DNA of 40,243 nt, taken from the NCBI GenBank assembly GCA_012523095.1, contig JAAYJE010000038.1, positions 1-40,243 of the forward strand. The letters are read 5' to 3'. Below are positions 25,394-34,079 of this stretch, in pieces (position 1 is the first letter of the stretch; the number at the start of each line of letters is the position of its first letter). Position numbers and translations under genes: made by a program. The DNA comes from Actinomycetota bacterium (GTDB lineage Bacteria; Actinomycetota; Thermoleophilia; RBG-16-64-13). The notes below the pieces were generated by a model, which did no database searches, was not told the DNA's origin, and saw nothing but the letters and a program-made list of their open reading frames with translations.

Positions 25394-26686
25394 TCAGACC
25401 GACTCCCGACCGGCCTTCCGAACGCGCGGCACAGTGATGCTTGCCTCGGTCAGAAAGAGGGCCTGAGCAGCCTCGCCCTGGTCCGCCAGCGCCGCGTCCA
25501 CGGCCTCCTGTACAGTCGCGAACGGCGCCATGAACATGGCTCCCACCTGTTCGTCCTCGAGTGAGCTCACCATCCAGATCCGAGCCCGATCCAGGATCGA
25601 CGCGATACGGGTCCCCTGCTGCGCACCCAGCCTGTACTCCTCGAGGTTGGCGCGCTCGAGCGCTTCAGCAGGCGAGGCCGCCGCGGAGAGCATGTCGAAG
25701 AGGGTCTGGTTCTCCCCCAGGCCGTAGGTACACTGCGAAACCACGATCAGGACGCCGCCGTCTCCGACGGCAAGGGCGCCGCTCTGAACGGCCTTGTTGG
25801 TCTGGTAGAGGTTGCAGTCCATGGGGTGGGGAGCTACTGCCACCACCACTTCATAACACCGATCTATGTCGAGCACGAACTGCTTCTCGGCCACGGCGAT
25901 CGCCTGCCGGAACGTACCCTCCAGCGTCCCCGCCGCCGCAAAGCCTATCCGGTGCCCCTTGTCCAGAACCAACTGGATGGAGAAGACATCCTTGCCGACG
26001 ATGCCCATAGTGAGCGCCTCTTCCAGGTCCTCATGGACGGGGTTACCCTCCAAGACAAGAAGCTCCGAGCCTTCTTGCATCGACAGCTTGTGATTTGCCC
26101 AGACGGTCTCGTACCCGGCCAGACCCGGGAACAGCGATTTACGTCCACCCGTGTAACCCGCGAAATAGTGCGGCTCCACAGAGTTGATGACGATCACTGC
26201 GCGGGCTTCGGCCAGAAGGCGGTTCACCCAGATCTCGGTGCCCCGCGTGGTGCGGCCCAGATGGACAAGCTCCTCCTCGTCCTTGGAATCGTGAGAGGAG
26301 ATACGCTCAGCGTGCATCGCCGCGAAGTCGACGCCGAAGATGCGGTCGAGCTCCTCCGGCAGCGCAGCCCGGTGAGTGCCGGTGGCGACGACGAAGTCCA
26401 GCTCGTTACCCGGCGCCCGCAGCCACTCCTCGAGACGAGCTCGAAGCACGGCCAAGACCTGCGCAGACGGGGTCGGCCGAGTGCCGTCGTTCACCACCAC
26501 GAGCAGCGGGGAGGCGGCCCGGGCCAGATACTCCTCGAAGTCTGCTCCCGGCGCAGCGAGCGCCTCCCGGAGGATGCCTTCAGGATCCTCGGCCTTCTCC
26601 ACGTTCGCGCCCAGCACCCCGGCCACCCGGTGGTCGTCTATATCCACGGGAGTGGTCCCGGCGCCCCAGGGCACATCGATCCGCAT
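25394..26686 (-). CDS. larA: LarA-family nickel-pincer racemase/epimerase
   Basis: This 430-residue protein matches the lactate racemase LarA family, which uses a nickel-pincer nucleotide to racemise or epimerise 2-hydroxy acids. Seen are DGTRPTPS (67-74), ATGTHR with His105, and EPHYFAGYTGGRK with His173 and Lys183 (the Lys that carries the cofactor in LarA), then His199. All four known cofactor and catalytic positions are conserved. The ATG has AAGGAG upstream. The cofactor-making genes larB, larC and larE are not in the window. The substrate is unknown and, given the neighbours, may not be lactate. Confidence 0.82.
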   Translation of the reverse strand: MRIDVPWGAGTTPVDIDDHRVAGVLGANVEKAEDPEGILREALAAPGADFEEYLARAASPLLVVVNDGTRPTPSAQVLAVLRARLEEWLRAPGNELDFVVATGTHRAALPEELDRIFGVDFAAMHAERISSHDSKDEEELVHLGRTTRGTEIWVNRLLAEARAVIVINSVEPHYFAGYTGGRKSLFPGLAGYETVWANHKLSMQEGSELLVLEGNPVHEDLEEALTMGIVGKDVFSIQLVLDKGHRIGFAAAGTLEGTFRQAIAVAEKQFVLDIDRCYEVVVAVAPHPMDCNLYQTNKAVQSGALAVGDGGVLIVVSQCTYGLGENQTLFDMLSAAASPAEALERANLEEYRLGAQQGTRIASILDRARIWMVSSLEDEQVGAMFMAPFATVQEAVDAALADQGEAAQALFLTEASITVPRVRKAGRESV

Positions 26687-26866
26687 TGTCGACTCCTTGT
26701 CCGACGGACTCTGTGGCGATCCCTCGATCGCTCCGCCTCAGCCGTAGAGTTCTATCGGCGGTGAGACTCCAGCCGCGCAAGCCTAGCGCAGCCTCTTACC
26801 GGCGGCAAGCAGCATCAACACGGTCGCCCGCGCAGAGACCCCGACCACGCTCTCGGAGCGGATTCC

Positions 26867-27724
26867 TTACCCGTAGAGACCCTCATCCCATCCGGGTATG
26901 TTCCACCCCTTGTAGCCGTGCTTGTCGACCATGTGCTCGAGCGTCCCAGGAACGAGCACCGCTGGTGCCGGGCTGATGTGTCCCGGCGTGATGTAGTCAC
27001 AGATCACGCGCTCGGTCGTCACCATGGAGAACGTGTCTTCCTCGGCTACGAAGGAATCGTAGCCGGCGCGGAGTGTCTTGTAGAGCTCGGAATCTTGCCG
27101 CAGTCTCGCTACATCTTCAACGGTGTCGAACCAGATCTCTTCTATACCGGCGTAGTGTCCCACGTGACCGAACTCGAACAACGTGCCCTTGAAGACCACC
27201 GGGTCCATCGGCACTGATGTGTCAAGAACCAGCTTACGGACCAGCCCCTTAGGAACGATCTCTAGCATCCTGTGGGCATGATCGCGCCACCGGGCGTTGA
27301 ACTCACCGGCCGAAAGGCCCGGCTTCTTGCGCAGCCAGTGGATCAGTTTGACCCCGCCCGCATAGAACCCCTCTTCTTCGAAGAGCGTCTCCCACTCGAG
27401 CAGCTCCACGGCGAAGTCGTCCGACCCGAACTTGTGAGGTTGCATGCGGTTGGGGTAGTCATCGGAACGGAAGGGAACACCGATGGCCTCGTAGTCGTCC
27501 ACAACGTGATCGGCCATGTTGTCCCAATCCATGGGGGATAGCGGGTAGATCAGCATGTCGTCCCGGATGCCGTCGATAGAGTAGTGCTGTACATACCGAC
27601 GGAAGCTGCTTATGGATGAAGGAGTGGACAGCAACAAGGCGACATGGATAATGCCCCACTCATAGAAGTAGCGCTCGCGCGTCACCCCCGGTTGCCGTTG
27701 GGCGGCGAGCATGAATTTGAGCAT
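26867..27724 (-). CDS. EthD-like dimeric alpha/beta-barrel protein
   Basis: This 285-residue protein appears to hold two ferredoxin-like EthD domains (about 1-115 and 128-225). The first has AAQRQPGVTRERYFYEWG and the second RKKPGLSAGEFNARWRDHA, each with the F/W-x-x-x-W-x-x-H pattern of this superfamily. EthD-type proteins accompany oxidative or ring-modifying enzymes; no catalytic role can be assigned here. The ATG at 27724 with AAGGAGG is preferred over one 12 codons earlier. It follows the DUF3237 gene by 42 bases and probably shares its transcript. Confidence 0.75.
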   Translation of the reverse strand: MLKFMLAAQRQPGVTRERYFYEWGIIHVALLLSTPSSISSFRRYVQHYSIDGIRDDMLIYPLSPMDWDNMADHVVDDYEAIGVPFRSDDYPNRMQPHKFGSDDFAVELLEWETLFEEEGFYAGGVKLIHWLRKKPGLSAGEFNARWRDHAHRMLEIVPKGLVRKLVLDTSVPMDPVVFKGTLFEFGHVGHYAGIEEIWFDTVEDVARLRQDSELYKTLRAGYDSFVAEEDTFSMVTTERVICDYITPGHISPAPAVLVPGTLEHMVDKHGYKGWNIPGWDEGLYG

Positions 27725-27766
27725 GCGACCTCCTTGCTTCTGTGCCGGACGCCCGGGCACCGACTA

Positions 27767-28240
27767 TCACAGGATCTGGTACACGTCGTAGGTCGGCCCC
27801 GATTGTCCCTGGTTGCCGACGGCCACTGCCATGATTTCGTTCAGCCAGCTGTAAGGACCGTCGACCGCGGTCTCGTACATCGGCTGTCCTCGGAAGTAGT
27901 ACTCAGAGGGATCGACGTCTTCTCCGTTGCGCAGACGGGCCCATGTATGGGCATCGATGTTGATGATGCCTCGATAGCTCACGTAGATAATATGACCGTC
28001 GTGCGTCCGGTATGTATCGCGTACGTCGCCTTCCCCCACGCCACCGGGGCGTGTGAGAAACCAGTCGCCGGTCCCGGCAAGAACCTCTCCCTTCAGCCGC
28101 GGCCCCTCGAACCAGCCACCTTTCACCCGGACGATGTTTCGGTGACCGCGGAATGTATCACCCACCTCGTAGAAGCCTTCAACCTCGATATGAGCCCTAT
28201 ACAGAAACTCCGATCTCAGTTCCATTCTGGGAATATCCAT
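27767..28240 (-). CDS. DUF3237 family protein
   Basis: This 157-residue protein shows the DUF3237 signature: WFEGPRLKGEVLAGTGDWFL, then RTHDGHIIYVSYRG. The fold is a small beta-barrel, and members occur often in catabolic clusters. Its function is not known. The ATG at 28240 follows AAAGGTGA. A GTG three codons earlier is too close to that site. It lies between an SDR and the EthD-like gene. Confidence 0.82.
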   Translation of the reverse strand: MDIPRMELRSEFLYRAHIEVEGFYEVGDTFRGHRNIVRVKGGWFEGPRLKGEVLAGTGDWFLTRPGGVGEGDVRDTYRTHDGHIIYVSYRGIINIDAHTWARLRNGEDVDPSEYYFRGQPMYETAVDGPYSWLNEIMAVAVGNQGQSGPTYDVYQIL

Positions 28241-28288
28241 GGCCTTCACCTTTCTATCAGTGGGCCCGCCTTGTCCACAAGGCGCCGG

Positions 28289-29056
28289 CTACATAGCTGT
28301 GGCGCCCGCGTCCACTCGGATGTCGGACCCCGTCACCCAGCTCGATTCGTCCGAAGCCAGGTAGACCGCGCAGTGGCCGATGTCTTCCGGAGTGCCCAAA
28401 CGATCGAGCATAAGGCTCTTCTTGATCATCTCTTCGAAGCCGGGCTCGCGGTTCACCCTCTCTTGAATGTGCTTGCTGACCACCGGACCAGGCGAGATGG
28501 TATTCGCACGGATGCGGTACCTTCCGCCCTCCATAGCCAGTTGCCTGGTCATCGCAAGAACACCGCCCTTCGTCGCACAATGAGCGAGAGCGCCGCTGGG
28601 CAGAGCCACGTAGGCATTGGCCGACGCGAAGTTGATTATCGAACCCCCTCCGCGGGCCTTCAAATGGGACCACGCCGCCTTGCACGACAAGAAGACAAGG
28701 TCGAGCTCTCCCTGCAGAGTCCGCCTCCAGTGCTTGTCGTAATCGAATTCCTCCACGGGCGCGAACTCGACGAATGCCGCGGCCGTGATCAGAACGTCCA
28801 GGCCACCGAACCGCTCTACCGCGAACGCCATCAGCTGATCGTTGGCTGCAGGATCCGTGAGGTCGGCAACAAAGCTCTCGTACAGAAGCCCTTCCTCGGT
28901 GGCCAAAGCGAGAGTCTCGCCGGCCAACTTCTCGTCTATATCACATCCCACAACGGCGGCCCCTTCGCGGGCCAGGGCGAGAGCGCACCCCTGCCCGATA
29001 CCCAACCCGCCGGTCCCCGTCACCACGGCGACCTTATCCTTCAGCCTCTCTCCCAT
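28289..29056 (-). CDS. Short-chain dehydrogenase-like protein with catalytic Tyr replaced by His
   Basis: This 255-residue SDR-fold protein has the cofactor loop TGTGGLGIG and an Asp after the second strand (GCDID), suggesting NAD. Ser145 sits at the catalytic position. The usual Tyr-X3-Lys reads HCATK, with His159 and Lys163; the His codon CAT is clear at 28580-28582. The NNAG motif is also replaced (ITAAAF). The C-terminal region (LDRLGTPEDIG, VTGSDIRVDAGA) is typical. It may use different chemistry or be non-catalytic. The ATG at 29056 has AGGGAG upstream. It follows the transporter genes. Confidence 0.85.
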   Translation of the reverse strand: MGERLKDKVAVVTGTGGLGIGQGCALALAREGAAVVGCDIDEKLAGETLALATEEGLLYESFVADLTDPAANDQLMAFAVERFGGLDVLITAAAFVEFAPVEEFDYDKHWRRTLQGELDLVFLSCKAAWSHLKARGGGSIINFASANAYVALPSGALAHCATKGGVLAMTRQLAMEGGRYRIRANTISPGPVVSKHIQERVNREPGFEEMIKKSLMLDRLGTPEDIGHCAVYLASDESSWVTGSDIRVDAGATAM

Positions 29057-29096
29057 GACTATTCTCCCTGGCGATACAAACATCCCCCGAGGTTGA

Positions 29097-29130
29097 GCGG
29101 AGGCGCGCACCCTGGGGTGCGCGCCTCCGC
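29097..29130 (-). terminator. Perfect 16-bp hairpin after the transporter operon
   Basis: GCGGAGGCGCGCACCC (29097-29112) is the exact reverse complement of 29115-29130, with only two bases between, so the tip pairs must open. It lies 60 bases after the binding-protein gene and before the next SDR gene. No T-run follows on the minus strand, although the plus side is T-rich. It probably ends or weakens transcription of the ABC operon. Confidence 0.7.
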
Positions 29131-29190
29131 TTCTACATTCTTCTCGTGAGGCTCATCCCGGCGCCTCAGTCGCTCAATTCACGCAACTTA

Positions 29191-30552
29191 TCACGGTACC
29201 CTGACAAAGACCTGCTGGACATTCTTCGCCACGCCGTCCGAACCGATGGCGTTAATCCAGTAGGGGTAGTTCAGAACTGCATTCACACCGGTAGACTCCA
29301 ATCCACCGACGTAGGCGCCGTCACCCCAGAGGGTCTGTAGAACCCCTGGCTCGGTCATCTTCTGGTACTCCTCATATACGACCTGTGGGTCGACACTCTG
29401 AGCCTTCTCAATGGTCTGGAGAAGGACCCAGAGACCGTTGTAACCCACCAAGTAGACGTCGGCGATCTCGTCGGCCGCCGAGTAACCCTTGGCCTGGTAC
29501 TCAGCATGAGCATCCTGCATCTGCGGCGGCAGACTCGCCAGGTCGGACATGCAGACCCCCGCGCCGAACATATCGATGTTGCCGCCACCGGCGATGGTGT
29601 TGGCGAAGTCTACGTCGAGGTGGGTGGCGCACATGACGGGGCCCTTGAAGCCGAGCTCACGACTCGCCTTGGAAACGAATCCCCAGGTCGTCGGGGTGGA
29701 TACCGCGACGAGTATAGCGTCAGGATTGGAGGACAGGAGACGGGTCACCGGCGGGACATAGTCCGCTGTATCGGCCGCCATCTGCTCCAACTGGCCCACG
29801 CGCTCCAAACCACGGGCGGCCAACATGCCCTCGAGCCATTCGTACAAAGCCACTGTGCATTCCTCTTGGACGCCGCAGACCGCTACCTTCTTCGCATCAG
29901 GATAGTTCTCTTCCATGTAGTCGATGAGGTACGGGATGATCTCGTCATTCGCGTAGTGGAACCGGGGGAACAGGGGCCTCTCGGGGGAGAGGTCCGTATT
30001 GCCCTCGTACTTGAGCTGTGCCGAAGCGTTACAGGTGTCGACATTGGCCAGCATCACACCGGCCTCGGCGCAGATGGGGTAGATCACGTTCTTGCAGGCG
30101 TCCACCAACGGGCCCATGAGGAACGTGACTCCATCCTGGTGGATCAACTTCTGGGCGGCCGTAGCCGCTTGGTCGACGCTCATCGCGTCGTCTTCCACCA
30201 GAAGCTTCACCTTATATGTGTCATTGCCTATCTTCAGGCCACCGGCATCATTGATCTTCGCCGTGGCTAGTTCCCATCCCGCCTTGCAGGCCATGGCGCC
30301 GGCAGCCCCAGGGCCCGTCAGGAAGGCGATACCGCCGATGCTGAGCTCTCTCTCCTCGCCGGTAGCCGTCGTGTCGGTCGGTGCGACGGTCGTCTCTGTC
30401 GGCGCTTCGGTCGTCTCTGTCGGCGCTTCGCTGGTATCAGTCGGGGCCACCGTGGTCTCCGTGGATTCCTCCTCACCACAACCAACCGCGAAAACTGACG
30501 CGAGACCCAGCGCCAACAACAAGGTCAGAATGATAACGAGTGTCTTCTTCAC
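29191..30552 (-). CDS. Branched-chain-type ABC transporter substrate-binding lipoprotein
   Basis: This 453-residue periplasmic-binding protein (type I fold, LivK/HAAT class) delivers its ligand to the LivHM permease. A lipoprotein signal (MKKTLVIILTLLLALG..., lipobox AVGC, Cys25) is followed by a Thr/Glu/Pro linker of about 40 residues, then the two-lobed ligand domain beginning LSIGGIAFLTGPG. The GTG at 30552, six bases after GGGGAG, is preferred over two earlier starts because it gives a standard signal peptide. The gene lies last after livM. The ligand may be an amino acid, an aromatic acid or another carboxylate. Confidence 0.87.
   Translation of the reverse strand: MKKTLVIILTLLLALGLASVFAVGCGEEESTETTVAPTDTSEAPTETTEAPTETTVAPTDTTATGEERELSIGGIAFLTGPGAAGAMACKAGWELATAKINDAGGLKIGNDTYKVKLLVEDDAMSVDQAATAAQKLIHQDGVTFLMGPLVDACKNVIYPICAEAGVMLANVDTCNASAQLKYEGNTDLSPERPLFPRFHYANDEIIPYLIDYMEENYPDAKKVAVCGVQEECTVALYEWLEGMLAARGLERVGQLEQMAADTADYVPPVTRLLSSNPDAILVAVSTPTTWGFVSKASRELGFKGPVMCATHLDVDFANTIAGGGNIDMFGAGVCMSDLASLPPQMQDAHAEYQAKGYSAADEIADVYLVGYNGLWVLLQTIEKAQSVDPQVVYEEYQKMTEPGVLQTLWGDGAYVGGLESTGVNAVLNYPYWINAIGSDGVAKNVQQVFVRVP
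30387..30428 (-). repeat. Two-copy 21-bp tandem repeat in the lipoprotein linker
   Basis: Bases 30387-30407 and 30408-30428 are identical. They encode part of the Thr/Glu/Pro-rich linker, so the linker length can change by whole seven-residue units. The surrounding linker shows looser copies. Confidence 0.8.
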
Positions 30553-30674
30553 TTTTTGCTCCCCTCCCATTCTCTTACTCAAGTCCTCGGTCGAAGCTAC
30601 AGGCGCTTTGTGCTGTACCGTTGGTCACCTCCTCGTCTATGAAGGCTCGACGTGATGTCGGTTGAGGGTCATGA

Positions 30675-31721
30675 TCAAGCTGACGACGGGGTCTTTCCTT
30701 TGAACAAGCCCCGTAGCTTCCTGTACCAGACGGGCAGATACTCACCCGTCGCAACGAGCCCTTTGGGCATGAAGAACACCACGAGTATCAGAACTGCACC
30801 CGCGATCATGGGCCAGTATTCACCCACCGCCCTCCCGAGTTCCCGGAGCACCATGAAGAGAGAGGTGCCGAGAATGGGTCCGTAGAAGCTGTTCGCTCCA
30901 CCAACCACCATGTACATCAAGCAATAGACGGAGGTGAAAAAGTGGAAGATGTTGGCAGGCGTGCTGGTCGGTGAGAGAGCGTGCACGTGGAACGCAAACA
31001 GGCCGCCCGCAATGCCGATGAAAAAGCAGGCTACCACGAAGATGAAGATCTTATGCGCCATGATATTGACGCCGACCGACTTGGCCAAGACGTCGGCCTC
31101 CCTGATCGATTTCCACACCATCCCCACCCGGGAGTGCTCCATCCGATACATGAAGAAAAGGCAGATGCTGACCACGAACACAGTCAAATAGAAGTACTCG
31201 ATGTTCGTCTTGGTGCCGAACTTCAGAGTGCGCGACCCAACGGTGATCTGAGGCGAGATGTCGTAGAACTGGAAGCCCTGCCAACCGCCCGTCAGTCCCT
31301 TGAAATAACCCGCCATATACAGAAATATGAACCCCAACAGAAGCGTACAGATAACGAAATAGATGCCCTTGACCCTGAAGAACGGATACGCCACCAAACC
31401 AGCGACCGCCGCAGCGACCAGACCGCCAAGAAGGAGGGTCAACCAGGGCGACAGTCCTGCCTTTGCGGAGAGCAAAGCCGCTGCGTAGCCCCCCACCAAC
31501 ATGAAGCCGGCGGTCCCCAGGGACATCTCTCCGGTCAAGAAGATGGCGCGCATACTGGACGTCGAAAGGATCATCACGCCAACCAGTATGAGAATGTGCG
31601 TCCAATACGTGCCTTTGCCGACCCCAAGACCGGAGCGCAGGATCCAAGGCAACGCGAGAACCAGCGCGTAAATCACTACGCCGACCAAGCCTTTGGATAG
31701 TCTCTTCTGCTGCTCAGTCAT
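30675..31721 (-). CDS. livM: Branched-chain-type ABC transporter permease LivM
   Basis: This 348-residue membrane protein has about nine or ten hydrophobic segments and the LivM-family motif region near GEMSLGTAGFMLVGGYAAA. The cytoplasmic coupling region includes SRVGMVWKSIREADVLAKSVG, typical for contact with the ATPases. The ATG at 31721 overlaps the end of livH by eight bases. A TTG two codons earlier is an alternative. Together with livH it forms the membrane pore of a HAAT-type importer. Confidence 0.9.
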   Translation of the reverse strand: MTEQQKRLSKGLVGVVIYALVLALPWILRSGLGVGKGTYWTHILILVGVMILSTSSMRAIFLTGEMSLGTAGFMLVGGYAAALLSAKAGLSPWLTLLLGGLVAAAVAGLVAYPFFRVKGIYFVICTLLLGFIFLYMAGYFKGLTGGWQGFQFYDISPQITVGSRTLKFGTKTNIEYFYLTVFVVSICLFFMYRMEHSRVGMVWKSIREADVLAKSVGVNIMAHKIFIFVVACFFIGIAGGLFAFHVHALSPTSTPANIFHFFTSVYCLMYMVVGGANSFYGPILGTSLFMVLRELGRAVGEYWPMIAGAVLILVVFFMPKGLVATGEYLPVWYRKLRGLFKGKTPSSA

Positions 31722-32580
31722 GACCAAACAGTCCTCTCGGTCGGAATATGAGGAAGGCTATGACAAGAACCAGGGGGAGGATGATCCCCATCTGAGCGCC
31801 GAAGAAAAGGGCCAGCAGACTCTCAGCGACACCCAGGAGCAGCCCCCCTACCACCGCGCCGGGTATGCTTCCCAACCCCCCGATGACGATGAGTGTTATC
31901 CCCTTCATGAAGGCCAAGCCGCCCATGTAGGGGTCGAGATTGAAGATACTGCCTCCCAGCGCGCCCCCCACCGCCGCCAAGGCACTCCCTATCGCCACGA
32001 CCATGGCCGACATCAGGTTCGGGTTGATTCCCTGCATGAGAGCGCCCTCGCGATTCTGCGCGGAGGCGGTCATCGCCAGTCCGTACTTCGTTCTCTTAAG
32101 GAACGTGTACAGGATCAAGGTCAGCAACAGGGCGATGACGATGGCGACCACCCTTTCCCTCGACACGTAGGCGCCGGCGATTTCGAACGAGCCCTTGTAC
32201 AGAGACGGGAGCTGCTTGGTCCCCTTGCTGAAGGTGAGCATGATGGTCGTCTGCAGGATCAGGCTGAGCCCGGTCGTGACGCAGACGTAGGACAAGAACT
32301 GTCCCTTGAGGGGGCGCAGCAAAACCCTCTCGAGGATGAGTCCCAGGATGGCCGTGGTGATCATGCTGATGACGACGGCCACATACAGGTTGACGCCGTT
32401 CAACACCGAGAGCAGATACACGGTGAAGGCCCCGATCATGTAGACCTCTCCGTGGGCGAACTGCAGGATGTTCATGATCCCGAGGATGAGCGTGAGCCCG
32501 AGTCCGATAAGGATGTAGGTGCCCCCCATGCACAGCCCGTTGATGATGCTCTGTGCTACATCCTGTCCTGTTATGTCCAT
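31714..32580 (-). CDS. livH: Branched-chain-type ABC transporter permease LivH
   Basis: This 288-residue permease starts with INGLCMGGTYILIGLGLTLI, then FAHGEVYMIGAF, both typical of LivH. The coupling motif is in TKYGLAMTASAQNREGALMQG. About eight hydrophobic segments are visible. The ATG has GAGGT six bases upstream. It lies 28 bases after livF and overlaps livM at its end. Length is normal for the family. Confidence 0.92.
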   Translation of the reverse strand: MDITGQDVAQSIINGLCMGGTYILIGLGLTLILGIMNILQFAHGEVYMIGAFTVYLLSVLNGVNLYVAVVISMITTAILGLILERVLLRPLKGQFLSYVCVTTGLSLILQTTIMLTFSKGTKQLPSLYKGSFEIAGAYVSRERVVAIVIALLLTLILYTFLKRTKYGLAMTASAQNREGALMQGINPNLMSAMVVAIGSALAAVGGALGGSIFNLDPYMGGLAFMKGITLIVIGGLGSIPGAVVGGLLLGVAESLLALFFGAQMGIILPLVLVIAFLIFRPRGLFGHD

Positions 32581-32608
32581 GTATCGACCTCGCGATCGCG
32601 GATGGCTC

Positions 32609-33316
32609 TCATGCTCCGAGATACGCCTTTCTCACCAGGTCACTCTCAATGAGTTCCTGGGTCAGCCCACAGGCGACGATATTCCCGGTCTCGAGGACAT
32701 AGCATCTGTCCGCGACATCAAGCGCCAACCGGGTGTTCTGTTCCACCAGCAGTACCGTCACGCCACGCTCGTGGATGTTCCGGACGATCTTGCTGATCTC
32801 ACGGATCAGCAGCGGGGCGAGTCCCAGGGACGGCTCATCCAGCAGGAGGAGCCGCGGCCCACCCACTAAGGCGCGCGCGATGGTCAGCATCTGCTGTTCT
32901 CCGCCGCTCAGGGTCCTAGCCTGCTGGCCCTGCCGTTCTTCGAGCCGAGGGAAATGCACAAAGATGTCCTTCAACATCTGCGCCGTCTTGCCCCTGTCCT
33001 TCTGCAGATACGCCCCCACTTTGAGATTCTCGAGGACAGTCATGTAGGGGAACAGGGCTCTACCTTCCAGCACGTGGCGGACCCCGAGCTCGACGATCTT
33101 CTGAGGAGCCAACCCGTCGATCCTTCGCCCATCAAACCAGATCTCTCCCGAGGCTATCGGCACCAGTCCGGTTATGGCCCGCAGAGTGGTCGACTTGCCC
33201 GCGCCGTTGCCTCCAAGGAGAGTGACGACGGAGCCCTCCTCGACCTCGACGGAGACACCCCTCAGGACTTCCGCGCCGCCATAACGGACGGCCAGGTCTT
33301 TGATCTCAAGCAGCAT
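32609..33316 (-). CDS. livF: Branched-chain-type ABC transporter ATPase LivF
   Basis: This 235-residue ATPase has Walker A GGNGAGKST, signature LSGGEQQ, Walker B LLLLDEPSLG and switch His region LVEQN as in LivF. It hydrolyses ATP to drive the importer with LivG. The ATG at 33316 with GGAG nine bases upstream is preferred over a TTG at 33331. It overlaps the end of livG by 11 bases, so the two ATPases are translationally coupled. Confidence 0.92.
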   Translation of the reverse strand: MLLEIKDLAVRYGGAEVLRGVSVEVEEGSVVTLLGGNGAGKSTTLRAITGLVPIASGEIWFDGRRIDGLAPQKIVELGVRHVLEGRALFPYMTVLENLKVGAYLQKDRGKTAQMLKDIFVHFPRLEERQGQQARTLSGGEQQMLTIARALVGGPRLLLLDEPSLGLAPLLIREISKIVRNIHERGVTVLLVEQNTRLALDVADRCYVLETGNIVACGLTQELIESDLVRKAYLGA

Positions 33317-34079
33317 CGTCGTCGACTCCAAGATAGGCTTCGATCACGGCAGGGTCGTTGGCGATCATTTGGGATGTGCCTTCGGCGATCTTCCTGCCGT
33401 GACTGACCACCACGATGCGGTCGCAAAGACCCATGACCGCCTTCATATTGTGCTCTATGACGACCAGAGTCAGGCCCGTCTTCTCCCTGAGCATCCTCAC
33501 CAGGTCGAGCATCTCCGACACTTCCTCTGTGTTCATCCCGGTGACAGGCTCGTCCAGAAGCAGCAGCTTCGGCTCCACAGCCAAGGCGACGGCCAGGCAC
33601 AAGTGGCGTTGATTGCCGTGCGGCAAGTCCGACGCCAGCGTGTCGGCGTCTTCGGACAGGCCCACCAGCTCGAGTATCTCCATGGCCCTCGTGCGAAGGG
33701 CCTTGTCCCTGCGGCGGGCACTGGGGCCTCCAAAGAGGAAGCTGAACCAGCTCAGACGCGTGTGAAGATGCGCGCCCATCACGACATTGTCAAGGACGGT
33801 GGAGCTGGGAAAGAGAACGTTGCCCTGGAAGACCCGAGCTATCCCGCTCCTCGCCACCCGATGCGACGAGTAGCCGGTGATGTCCTTGTCACGGAAGACC
33901 AGTGTTCCGCTGGTCGGCTTGAACGTCCCACAGATCATGTTGAAAATCGTGCTCTTGCCGGCTCCGTTGGGACCGATGATGCCGAGGATCTCTCCCTCGT
34001 TCACGTCGAAATCCAGCTCGCTCACCGCGTCCAAGCCACCGAATCTCTTGCTGAGCCCACGGGCTTCTAGTAGCGCCAT
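33306..34079 (-). CDS. livG: Branched-chain-type ABC transporter ATPase LivG
   Basis: This 257-residue ATPase has Walker A GPNGAGKST, a LivG-type degenerate signature LPHGNQR, Walker B LLLLDEPVTGMN and VVIEHNM containing the switch His. A LivG-type insertion follows VVMGAHLHTR. The ATG at 34079 shares one base with the stop of the upstream ligase (TGATG), with AGGGAG eight bases before it. The overlap ties importer production to the CoA ligase. Confidence 0.92.
   Translation of the reverse strand: MALLEARGLSKRFGGLDAVSELDFDVNEGEILGIIGPNGAGKSTIFNMICGTFKPTSGTLVFRDKDITGYSSHRVARSGIARVFQGNVLFPSSTVLDNVVMGAHLHTRLSWFSFLFGGPSARRRDKALRTRAMEILELVGLSEDADTLASDLPHGNQRHLCLAVALAVEPKLLLLDEPVTGMNTEEVSEMLDLVRMLREKTGLTLVVIEHNMKAVMGLCDRIVVVSHGRKIAEGTSQMIANDPAVIEAYLGVDDDAA

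Noticed and set aside
27644-29149. 501-codon plus-strand open frame opposite the EthD, DUF3237 and SDR genes
   Set aside because: It spans three genes with clear families on the other strand and their intergenic signals.
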